The position numbers were made by a program, and so were the translations under genes. Of a DNA stretch of 64,000 nucleotides, positions 46,013 through 58,000 are shown in pieces (the stretch's first letter is position 1; each line of letters opens with the position of its first letter). Origin of the DNA: Apostichopus japonicus (Eukaryota; Echinodermata; Holothuroidea; Aspidochirotida; Stichopodidae); contig NC_092578.1 in NCBI RefSeq assembly GCF_037975245.1, positions 12,940,321-13,004,320 on the forward strand, in the 5' to 3' direction. The notes beneath the pieces are model-generated. The model was not told the DNA's origin. It was given only the letters and a program-made list of their open reading frames with translations, and searched no databases.

Positions 46013-49000
46013 TCACTTGAATATTTTCGAAACTTTCCCATCTGAGTAGAATTCTCCAGCTCCTGTTTTGTCTCCTTGCGGTCGTAAAGCTAACCAGACA
46101 AGTGTAACAGCGCCCTCGTCTGGTGTCTTGTGACCCTTGTAGCTCGACATATCAGTAGCTACATACCCCGGACAAACCTGTGAAGCAAAATACCAGAAGA
46201 GAATAAACACTTCTTTGTTGGCAGAATAGAGAGAGGGAGGGGGCTATGATAGTTTATGCCTCATTCTATTCATTGGGTCAAAATCATTTACAACACTGTC
46301 ATATTCATGTAGTGTATAGCATTGTCTATCTCCAATATTTCATGTGTGTGGCGGCAAGCCCACGCAAATGTATTGGAAAGTCACAATGGTGATCTACCAA
46401 TATGCTCTTGTAGCTCATCTTGAGTTACCCATTATATCTGAACATAGGAGGACCAGTTGTCCAGGGGAGTGGTATAAGTTAGGAACTTCACTCTCCCCTT
46501 TGCAGGAATAATGATCTTTAAGGGTACCTACAATAAACTGGCATCACTGATTTGAAGGTAAAAACAAAACCTACTTCATAAGATCTGAATAGTTGAAAGA
46601 CAGTGTCCACAATGACAATTTGTCTGTGCTCAAATTTGAAGAGGATAGGAAAGCAAATACCGGGTACATTACTAACAAAATGTCAAACATGAGTTTGTTT
46701 GCAGAAGGCAACTGGTAGCAACTAAAGAAAGTCCTGCAGTATATGAATATTCATAATCAATCATCTTCACTTACTGAATAAACATTAATTCCTGGTCTGC
46801 TTGAGTCCTTCTGTACCTCGCTGTTTTGAATCCTAGTTAATGCAGAAAGTCCAAGTTTGGAGAACCCGTAACGGGTCGAAGGTGTGAAACCATGCTTCTC
46901 TGCCTCGCCAGACGCCACCACCCTGGAAAATGATCATACAGTTGAGATGAGAATCCATATTTTCTAAAGAAGACCCAATCCTTCACGGAATAATTTTAGC
47001 TTTCAAATTTTATGTAGCAGTGTTTTAGGCTCCAAATGTTGTCTCTAATATTATACTATGTGTTCCTGTGTAAAGAAAACCTGCATTACATCCTTGGGCT
47101 TGTGTAGCAATTGGACTTTCATTTTGTGTAGCATTTTATGATACAATACTGGATAAATTATTCCCTGATCCTCTACTTAGGAAGGAATCGACATATATGT
47201 TGTGATTTAACGCACACTATCATCGATTGCTAACAGACCTGCCAACCCCTCAAAGGTGATCCCACTGTGAGACAATACATATAAAAACAGTGAGCCTTGT
47301 TTAAACCCAGGAGCCTCTCCGTGAAACCAGGGAGTCACTCTTTTAATCCAGGCAGGTGAAAGAAGTGGAGAAAAAACAACAACTTTATTTGAAGCTACGT
47401 GCATTGCAGCCTGTAATCTTGATATTGTTTCGAAAAAATCATACAGGGATGCCAGAATTTCGGCAATAGCCGGAATTAAGGCTTTTCCCCGATTTTGAAA
47501 TTTGGTTCCGGTTCCACACAATCTTTCCATACTTGTTGAATAAGGCATGAGCTTTTCCCCGCGAATTTCTAACTATTATCCTAACACACTGTAGTATACC
47601 CAAATTGGAGCCTATACCACAAGTTTTTCTTTGGATTTTCATAAAGTCCCAACATAAGCTTAGATATCTTTGGGGCATCCAAGTGCCCACAACTTTCAGG
47701 CCCTAGCAAATCCTGCTGGCATCCCTGAATCATAGCAATACAATTGGGTAAGAGTGAATTATTAGCACTCTCTTGGCTTCAGCTACAGCTAATTGATGTT
47801 TTGCCACTCATGTCCCCACATGGACTGTCATAACACTTTCTTTCAAAACACATTTCACTACATTCAGGAATTCAAAAATTGGTATAAACCAATAGACTTA
47901 TTCATTATACTTGCTAATGATCAACCTAAGACTTGTAAAACAGGGTCATGAAACTGTAGTTTGAACTATGTAGTCATTTTAAATTTAAAAACAAAACAAA
48001 AAAACATGGAAGTCATAAAAGTAATCAGCCAAGCGCATCACTTCAAAGTACTGTTTTATACCAAGTCATTGTCTGAGGATTTTCTAGAAATCTTGTGAAA
48101 GCTTCAGCATGATCTCTTGGCAAGGGTAGTTGTGTACAGTTTCAATTAAGGGGCAATGAATAAACCTGTCAATCATGCAAAACGAAAAGGATAAACCAAC
48201 TCCCAACTACGGAGTGAGAATGAGTTTTATCTGGAGAGATCGTTGTTTCTCCATTTCTAAGAGCCCCTGGAATACTTTGATTTGAAATTGGACGGTATTT
48301 AACAAATCAAGAAGTTATAACAAAAGCTTACTCAACGTATTTGTTGACAAGTGCATCAAGTTCCTCACGAGTAGCAGCATTCCTAAATGCTTCTTTCACT
48401 GGCTCACCAAGAGTGTCATATGCAAACTGAGCAGACAAACTGGATACATTCACCACTCTGTAAATCAAAAATCATTAATTGCAGTTGACGGTTAATATTT
48501 ATTGATGATTCATGTTTAAGACATTCTATTCCCACCACCTCACGCATCCTTCCCGTTATCGATCAGATAGAACAAAGACAAGTTACTTTCAACACCAAAC
48601 GGCAATGACGATCGTCCCATTGGTTACTTACCATACAAGAACTTGCACTCACTACAAAAGATGTAATTACTAAATATGAAGTTCATTCACCTTGTTGACC
48701 TCAAAGCACCTGTCACTTCCAAAGGAAAGAAGTCAGGGTTCACTCTCATGGATGCAAATACTAACAAATGTACATTTGCTATTTATTCAGTTAATCTTTG
48801 TAATTATTCCATTACATCTACCTAATATCAAGGAAATTATTCGTCACTTTTCTTATTGCCAGATGACTTTTGTTCTGCAAGCTACCTAAGAAACCCTGCT
48901 ATCAGCTCAACATCTTGCATATTACTTGCAATAACACTGAACTTATTGGAGATGAGGTTTATGAAGCCTTTTTTATTTCCCACTTCAGTTCCTGGCATTT

Positions 49001-52000
49001 GTAGATGCTTTAAGTAATAAGTGATGAAGGTCAAATTAAGTATGCTTATATGCTAATGTTTGTTATAATTTCACTACAGACATTTCATGCTAATAATGTG
49101 TCCATTACATTTCTTCTTCTACTGCTAGAAAATTTTGTAGTTGACTTTTTACTTTAGGTCTGCAAGTTGAACAGTTACTGTACTTTCCATGACATTTCAC
49201 TCTTAATGTTTTAGTGGATGATGACTTCATATGTTGTAATAACTTAAGGAAGCGTCTTTCACAGTTGTGTTAGAAAAGTAGTTAATCTTCTTGAAAAAGG
49301 ATACAGTTCTGAGTTATAATGTTCCTTTTCCAAACTGTTCCTCACAACTTATTCTCTTTATTGTGTTTTTGTACCTTCTCTTACTGTTACTTGTCATTTA
49401 GCCTCTGAAGAAGATCCTGTTAGGATCGAAACGTCAGGCCCACTTACATTTACACATTCTCTTACACAGGCTCCCTAGTGGATAAGCAGATTGCTAACAG
49501 TTTTATTTTATTTATATTTACTTTAACTTATTCTTTTCTGTCAATGTAAGTGGGCCTGACATTTCCATCCTAGCAGGATCTTCTTCAGAGGCTGCATAAA
49601 TTACACTTATCATTCAGCCTCTGAAGAAGATCCTGCTAGGATCGAAACGTCAGGCCAACTTACTTTTACACATTCTCTTACACAGGCTCCCTAGTGGATA
49701 AGCAGATTGCTAACAGTTTTATTTTATTTATATTTACTTTAACTTATTCTTTTCTGTCAATGTAAGTGGGCCTGACATTTCCATCCAAGCAGGATCTTCT
49801 TCAGAGGCTGCAAAAATTACACTTATCATTCAGCCTCTGAAGAAGATCCTGCTAGGATCGAAACGTCAGGCCAACTTACTTTTACACATTCTCTTACACA
49901 GGCTCGTTAGTGGATAAGCAGCTTGCTAACACTTTTTTTGTTTTGTATTTTACTTCTTTATTTGTCAGTAGTCCTTCTTGTATTTTGAAGGGAGTGAGTT
50001 CTGAAATGGTGCTCGTTTAACCTGATTTCTGACATTAATTCACAGCAAATGCACACATCATTCATCATTCAAATTATTAAAATTAGTTGAAAAATGCACT
50101 GTATTTTTATGCTAGCATTTTGTCTAGACACCCGTTTTACATGATTTCTGACATTCACAGAGTATACAGCCAGCGTTTCAGGGATCAATTAAATCAGTTA
50201 AGAATTGCAGTATTTTTATGCTGGCATTTGTCTAGACACTCTTTTTACTTGATTTCCGACATTCCCAGCATACATAGCCTATAACATTTCAAAGACACTG
50301 CCTTGGTGTTATAAACCGTACAGCAGTGTGCATTGCATTGTTTAAACAACTCTCCCAATAGGTTAACCAAGCAATCATTAGGAGAAAACAAATTAAAACC
50401 ACCATTATTTAATAACACAAATTCTCTGAATGGAATACAGTGTAGTACTGCAAGTCTAGTATTTATTTCCTTTGACTTTAAGTCTCCACTTAGCAACTGA
50501 CACTGGGGACCTCAGTATCTCTGAGGGTCAGTGTAAATTACCTTCTAATGGGTGAAAGTAACTTCAACTAGGTGTGAGAGAATTCTCCTAGGGGATGAAG
50601 CTCAACAAATTTTGTACTTGAGTAGTCATGTTTTAAAGGTTTTCAGACTTTTGACCTCACAATGAATTTTTAGCTCCACCCACTCTAGGCTTCTTGTACT
50701 CACAAAGACAAATCCACTTTCCATGTATCAAGTTCATTCAAGCTCGTTTCACACACACTTACTTGTTTTGTATCGTGTCAGCTACATCTGACAACTTTTC
50801 CCTTAATACTAACCTTTTATCTGGAAAATGACGAATATTGTTTGCTACTGTTCAACAGCTGTTGACAGGAATTCCTTTTGTACCATTTCACCAGTTGTGA
50901 GGCCTAGTACAAGAACACACATACAACACACACACCAAACTTGAATGCAGAGGTAACTACTGTAACCAAACAGCAAATTTTTTTCCCCATTATAATGACC
51001 ATCCACCCTCTTTTTCCTTTCATCCTCCCCATGAAAGGGTTACACTTAATCTCTTTTTGTTTATCACTTAATCTACATGCTCCATTCTTAGATATAAAAC
51101 ATCATCCTAATGTTACAGGTATACAAAAATCATAATTCATTAGATGGATGGTTTTGTACAATTACCTCGCATTAGAACGTAAAATTGGTGACAAGATGTC
51201 GTAAACCATGGCAGAACCAAAGTAGTTGATTTCACAAGAGACTTTAGATTGTTCAGGGCCTGGTGTAGTATCATTCATCTGCAAATTTCAAAATCAAAAC
51301 AAAATAATCTGCAAGAAAACTTTTCTTTCTTAAGACAAACTGTTGCTTTTTAACAACACTGAAATGATGTAAACACCTACGATATCTTAAAGGGTAGCAA
51401 AACGAGATTACATTGTTACCGATTTGACACCAAGTTAAACTTTATGAAGTATCAAAGGTCAAGCACAGTACAGGGTCAGTTTTCTAATGGGGTATGATCC
51501 TTAGTCACAGATGGTTATTATCAGGTACTCTAACTCTTTAGACATAGTTCACATTTGAAAGGCAAGGGGGGATCAGGATGTTGTCTTCCCTCGGCCACCT
51601 CTGGGGAAGTTATAAAGCTGATCCTAGTAACATCCACATTTGAGAATTGGTGGTGGATCATCGTTATAGAGGGTTTCTAATCATTATGAAGCATCCCACA
51701 TAGTACAAACCATTCATTTTTGCCTTCATGAGATATCATATGCTTATGTAGCCTCTGTTGACCTCAAATAACAGACAAGCTTCATTTACTAAACAATGGG
51801 TATCCAAGTACAAAACTTGCTGAGCCATCTACTGTAAGTTACCCACTTGAGCTGATGTGTTAATGAGATTACCTGTTTACATGAACAAAGAAAAATTTCT
51901 TATCTTATATATTTTAAGTTCCACCCTTGGCCTGTCTCACTAAACTGTATAAGGGGCCACACAGAGTCAATATTAAATCCAACATCCCTTCAACTAAACA

Positions 52001-55000
52001 TACTGAAGCTTCTCACAAAGCAGATTCTATATGTAGGGTTATACATACAGTGTAAACGTGCATCACCTTGCACTAATTACTATTAATGTGAAAAAGCATT
52101 TGTCAGTTCTTAGATGAAGTAAAACATCAAATAACGCTGCTTCTAATCCTGAGCCTTTAGGAACACCACTTTATAGACATCCTGCTAAGCAGAAGACCAT
52201 TCATGAAGATACTTCTCAATGCAAGCTAACAAATTAACACCAACAGTTGACATTAAATTTCTATTACGTAACATTTGAAATGGCTCACTTTATATGCAAA
52301 ACCAGCATTATTAATGAGAATATCCAGCCCACCATGTTCTTTTTTGAGATGGTCCCTCAGGGCCTGTACTGATTCTCGTTTTGTGATATCTAACTGATGA
52401 AATCGTGGCTTTAGTCCTTCCTTCTCGAGGTCAGCCACGGCCTTCTTGCCGAGCTCTGGATTTCTGGCAGTCAGGTAAACAGCATTGTCATCTTTAAGCT
52501 GCTTGCAAAGAGCTCTTACACAAGCAAAACCAATGCCCTTGTTGGATCCGCTGACCTACAAATGAAATCAGATCACCAACAGATTTAACAAGTTCTTGCT
52601 ACAACTCATATGAGAACATTTAAGAAGAAACTGCCCAGACTTTGCCTTCAGCAAAATACTTGCCTACATGAGGAACTGAAATATCAAAAATTTGAAGTAC
52701 AACCAAGCACTTTCGAGTCATTGATAAGGGTTGCAGACTTTTGATATCTTCCAACCTCAGATTACCTTTGACCACCACAAAAGCCAGCAGGGTTCTTGAT
52801 CTACCTGTACACAAGGATAGCCTTTGTTATTAAATGTTTACAAGGTTTTCACGCTTGGACCTGTTAACCTTAAATGATCTTTGACCTCTACAGGTACACA
52901 ACATAAATGGGATTCTTTTGAGATGGATCTAGAAATTACATACAGTAGTAAGTTCATCCAGACGGTACTTTTGTTGTTATGGTGTTTACAGCATTTTTCA
53001 GTCTTTGACTTCTGCTGATCTCAGATCTATGTCTCCATCAATCTTTAGGATTTAAAAAAAAAAAGAGCAGCAAATGTCCATTTCAATAGGACGTTTGGAA
53101 CTTACCAAGTGCTATCTAAAGATCAAGTATAAATGTCACCCAAGCTGCTCTTTTTGAAATTATCATTCCAAAACAGATGTCCACCCACATACATGTATAC
53201 ACACACATACATTGCACACAACTTCATGACTGTCAAGATTGCTTTTAACTTCAGCAAGAAATATAAAATCATAAAAGATTGCTGATTGATGGTGACATTA
53301 AACACAACCAACATGATGAAAGGAAGTGCCCTATAATGATGGCATAGATCTGTTCCTTCCTCTGACCTCTCTGTATCTCAATCAGTAACCATTCACTGTA
53401 ATTGTTCTACCAACCAATACTGACAAGCATATCCATTCCATGTTGTTTCGAATTGGAAATGTACAGTTTTGCATTTCTACATTATAGGTTTTGGAAAGCG
53501 AAATATATTTTAACGTGTTATTATTTGAGGTTATTATGTCTAGTACAAACAATACATAATAAAGATTAAAATGCTTTCCTATAATATAAATCTAAAGCAA
53601 ATCTAAAGTTGCTATTTCATGCTGCCATTCAGCATGAGGAAGGGGTTTTGATGCAATTTGTTTTACCAAAGTAACTATGTTAGAGCTTTTAGAGTTTCAT
53701 ACCTTAGTTATTATTATAAAGTTCTTACACCTAAATGAATTTCAGGGTTCTAGCCTTCCTCAATATTAATTTATGAAGTTGTTAAGTTGCTCCGATGTTC
53801 AAAAGAAGTCGTCTTTGACAGCCAATAACTCAAAATGCGTCATGCTGAAAAAATCTGATAATTTTTTTCTGGAAGAGATATAGTACCACCCTGTTTGTAC
53901 ACAAAATTTCAGGAGGGTGTTTTGCCTTATTTTGAAATGAAAAATCAAAGTTTGGGATTTTTACAGAAATCGTTTTTTGCCTGTTTTGATGTTCCACATG
54001 TAGGCCGTCTTCCATGTGCCAAAAAAGTGCTTAGTTTTTGGATTTTGCTCAATTTTTTAGGGAATACTTGATTTGAGTGAAAATGAGTACAATTTGATAT
54101 AAGGTTTGGTTTTCTGTTTGTTGGCAGCGACCAAATGTGCACACGGCTGTGCCAAGAACCAAAATGGCGGCTAGCTGCCCATATATGGCTATGATGAATT
54201 TGGAAGTTTTTTTAATAGCCAGGGTGGAAGAGTAGAGTAATATAAAACAATCCCTATGGAGGGTCTTCTGGAGAACAAAAAGCCCACCAAATTTGACATT
54301 TGTCCAATGCTGACTGGGGGAACAATTAACAGAAAACCAAATAGAGGGCGCCCTTTACTCGTTGATTAGACTTTTTGAGAAAACCTACCGACCTGTTTAA
54401 GAAACAATACAGAGGTTGTAAGTAATAACTTATGACTGAAAGTTACATACACATGTGAAATATGGTATCATAGAATATTCAATGCTATTATGATGACTTC
54501 AGAAAGTATTGCTGTTGCCAAGGTAACCAAACATTTTGTTGTTTTTGAGGATTGACCAGAAGGAACTTTAGCTGTGATATCTCTACAGTATATCTACTTG
54601 AGCTCTGACCTCGAACCTTGATAGGAATGTATTATTCTTGATTGAGACCAGTTTCATTACAACTTTTCTTTGGTTTCTGTGGTATAAATAGATTTCTGGT
54701 GGTCAGAAATTCATGATACACTGGCTTCAGCTTTCTGTATAAATTATAGGGCATATTGTAACGTTAACTCAGTCTAAGATTCGGGGTATTGGGGGGGGGG
54801 GGGGGGTTGGTGCCTGAATATTCCCTACTGAGGACTGGTGGTGGTATGGAAACAAATGCGGCTTCGATGGCAATATGTTACTAACGATGAGCCTTGAACC
54901 TCGCTATTACATGCAAAGAATATAACACATAGATTAAAGAGTATAGAAGGAGCGCTGAGATTTTGCAATCTATTACTATAATCAGCCACGGTGCAAACAA

Positions 55001-58000
55001 TACATCGGCACGAAGCCCTCAATAATAGGTAGAAAACATGCACTTAAACGAAATGGTCACAAACAAGGTCTCAATACCGAAATAGAGTCCTATAACTATA
55101 CATAAAATAGTGTATGAAAGACGAATACAAAACAGATACAAGTACGACCACAATGATCGGAGCCGGCTACTACCGAACCAAACGATTCAGAACGGGAGCG
55201 AAGACTGATGCACAATCTGATCCAGCTGAGTTGATGAACAAACGTAACATGACCTGTAATACTTATGTCACTGTCCGCATCGAAAGCACATGTGGCTGAA
55301 AACAGTGACATGTAGCCTAGATAATAGAGGTCGACTGATATGATGACCAACTGGCAGCTAAAACACATCAACTGTATGTACTTTAGGTCAAATGAAGTGG
55401 GAAGTTGGTTTTTTATTAGAATTAATATTTTTCATCAATGTGCATTTCTGTATGTACACCAATGTACAGTATATCCCCACTAATTTTTCACACTTGTTTC
55501 ACCTATGTAATTATATTTCACATTTGAAAGCAACAAAAACATGGGGTACTTGCAAATAGATGATACTTTTTTAAGCAATTTGATGATGACTCTGGAAATA
55601 AATTTTGATTGCTAGTTAGTTAGATTTGCTAAAGGCCTTCCTTCATATTATAGAATATACACTCCTCTGGTAGCACATTCTGTGACCTTGATGAGGAAGA
55701 AGCCAACTTTGATGATCAGAGGAGTTGTTTTTCCAGAGGTTCATCAATTTCTGTGTGGTGATCTTCAATAGAGGTATCTAGATCTGAAATCAAATTAAAA
55801 AAATGTAAAACAATTAAAATCCCTCAGGATACCTCCTCTATCGGAAAGTGACATACAGTTGCCTTGTTGGGTTGATATGTTTTTTGTGTATGACATTCCT
55901 ATGTTGAGTTGGAACAATTCCTTTTCAGAGATATCTGTGAGTGACAGCTTTTCTCACATTTTATGTGGGCCCAACAGACACTGACTGTTCGTTGCACAGA
56001 AAATTATATTTGTCTTAGAAATGACAGCATGACACATAGCACAGTGAAGCCTCACTCAATTTGGAAAACATACAAATGATCTTTATCAATTTCAAATTAT
56101 GCCTTTCTGCTAACAGATTAAAGCTAAAATGATGATTGAACATCCTTTTTTGTTGATAGTCATAACAAACTAGCCTCATTTTAAAATTCATAAATGATAA
56201 CAAGATGTCTAATGGTCTTATCTTCCTTCATTTCACCTAATGTTTTCAAAATTCATATCAAACTGCACTGCAGGTTTTCTAACAATTCTTCAATTCCCAA
56301 TTTCATGTGTAGTCAGATAAACTCATTTAACAAAATCATGCCTTAGAGGCAACTACCGTCAAGACAGGATATCTAAATACCAGGATCAGGCATAAAAAGA
56401 ACATTTGGGAATAAAACAATAAAAGGCCCTTTTTGCTCACACTAAATCTTCTAGAAATCTGCAGTACTTATTTACCACGTATTCATATACCAATGTAAAT
56501 TCAAGCAGTTCAATTACATTGTATGCAAGGGGAAATGAGCTTTTAAAGTTCCAACAAGTGAATTGATCCAAGAAGTGTTACATCACATCATTAAAACAAT
56601 TTGTTTGTGTTCATTGACATGTTTCTGTATTTCATTACTGTTTAAAGGTAGTCTGTATTAGCCCCAAATTATAGCATGCTATAATTTAGAAGTACAAGTT
56701 TTCAAAAAATCGTTCCCTGTGGGTCTTTACTTTCCAATTTGTTCTTAGACATACTACATGAGCACACAAGATGACTGAATGTCCTGGTGAGGTAAATTTC
56801 CTCCAGGGTGGTAATAAAAAAAGTTCAAGAATTTTGACCAAAAGTTACCATATTTGAAAATGAGGCATATTTGGGATCGATACAGCATACCTATAACTTA
56901 TAATAAAATGCATTTTGACAAACTTCTTACCTTCAAGTGCTTTATGTTGAGGTAATTTCATCTGTCGTTTCTTTGCTCTGATAATATCTGTTTTGTTGGT
57001 AAAAGCCACATAGCAATCACGATGGTAGAAGATGTCCTCAAAGCTGTCAGGCAGTTCTTTGCAGGTGGATAGAACTTTGTGAGCAACATCACACTGTGGG
57101 CCAGATAATTTGCACCATTCCTCAGCACTGGCAATAACTTTAGACCAACTGATTGGGGTGAACCTTGTTAATGGCCCAATCTTCCCAGCACAATGGACTG
57201 CACATTTGTGAGAAGTTATCATCAAACTGTTAGAGAAAATAGCAAAATAAAACAAAAAGCTGGAACTTTACTAGTTCATGCATTCATAACCATAGCTAGT
57301 CGATATGGAGTAGTGAGGCACAGTGGCTGCTTTCCTGGTGCAATCCACTTGAACAGATCCTAGTGTTATAGTACTTTGCAAAACCTTGGTTGTTTTATCA
57401 AAACGTCTTTGTCTCTTATTGACTTGTGCAGCGCCTAGCCCTATTGCATCTAATGTACAGTTACAGTAATTACAATTATATAGCAAATTTGGCAAAAGGA
57501 TAAGTCTAGCATCTATGCCAGTAGGCTAATCATTAGGCTTAGTCTGAGCAAGTATACCATCTACGATCTAACGTCACGATCAGTTAAGTAGGCCCATGCC
57601 AAGGATGGTTCTGATTATTTATTATGTTAAAGCTAAATAGGAGCAACAACTAACATTAGGCGTAGGCCTACGCCAATACAAATTGATACGAAAGTCAACC
57701 CTGCTCATTGCAGCAATTCCTCGATTAGAAATCTAGGCATAAACAACATTGGATGTACCAAAGTTCAATCGTCCGTATTATGAGGACATCATAAACTAGG
57801 CCAAGCATAGGCATAGCCTATATTGTTTGCTAAGTCTAATGTCAACGAAGACATTGGTCAGGCAGATATATAATGTAGGCTAATGCAATATCGCTATCCC
57901 AACCGGCGTTAGGCGTTACAACTTTGCAGCGTAGGCCTACGTACTAAATCAACAGAAATTTCGACCTCATTTGCCTACAATATCATACAAGTGTACACAT

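Larger units (their letters stand above)
42781..50937. repeat. Segmental duplication, copy B
   Basis: Collinear with 11462-22798 in the same orientation, about 31 kb away. It begins at CAGGTACAAGG and ends in a (CA)n tract, as copy A does. It carries a damaged SUGCT last exon and the functional CBR exons 4-6, and it lacks the transposon insertions of copy A. About 20 kb of unrelated sequence separates the copies. Confidence 0.9.

Noticed and set aside
11462-50937. The two duplicate blocks as merged haplotypes from the assembly
   Set aside because: Not excluded. I prefer a real duplication because the copies differ by large insertions and indels, the flanking exons are not repeated, and 20 kb of unrelated DNA lies between. 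High heterozygosity could still mimic it, so long-read confirmation is listed as the deciding test.
57271-57495. Extra exon of the nested gene, encoding KRQRRFDKTTK-like sequence similar to MAVQMIRKRFDK at 58049-58085
   Set aside because: A splice acceptor (TTAG) is possible, but no donor in the frame gives the phase needed to join the exon at 57226. Left as unresolved.
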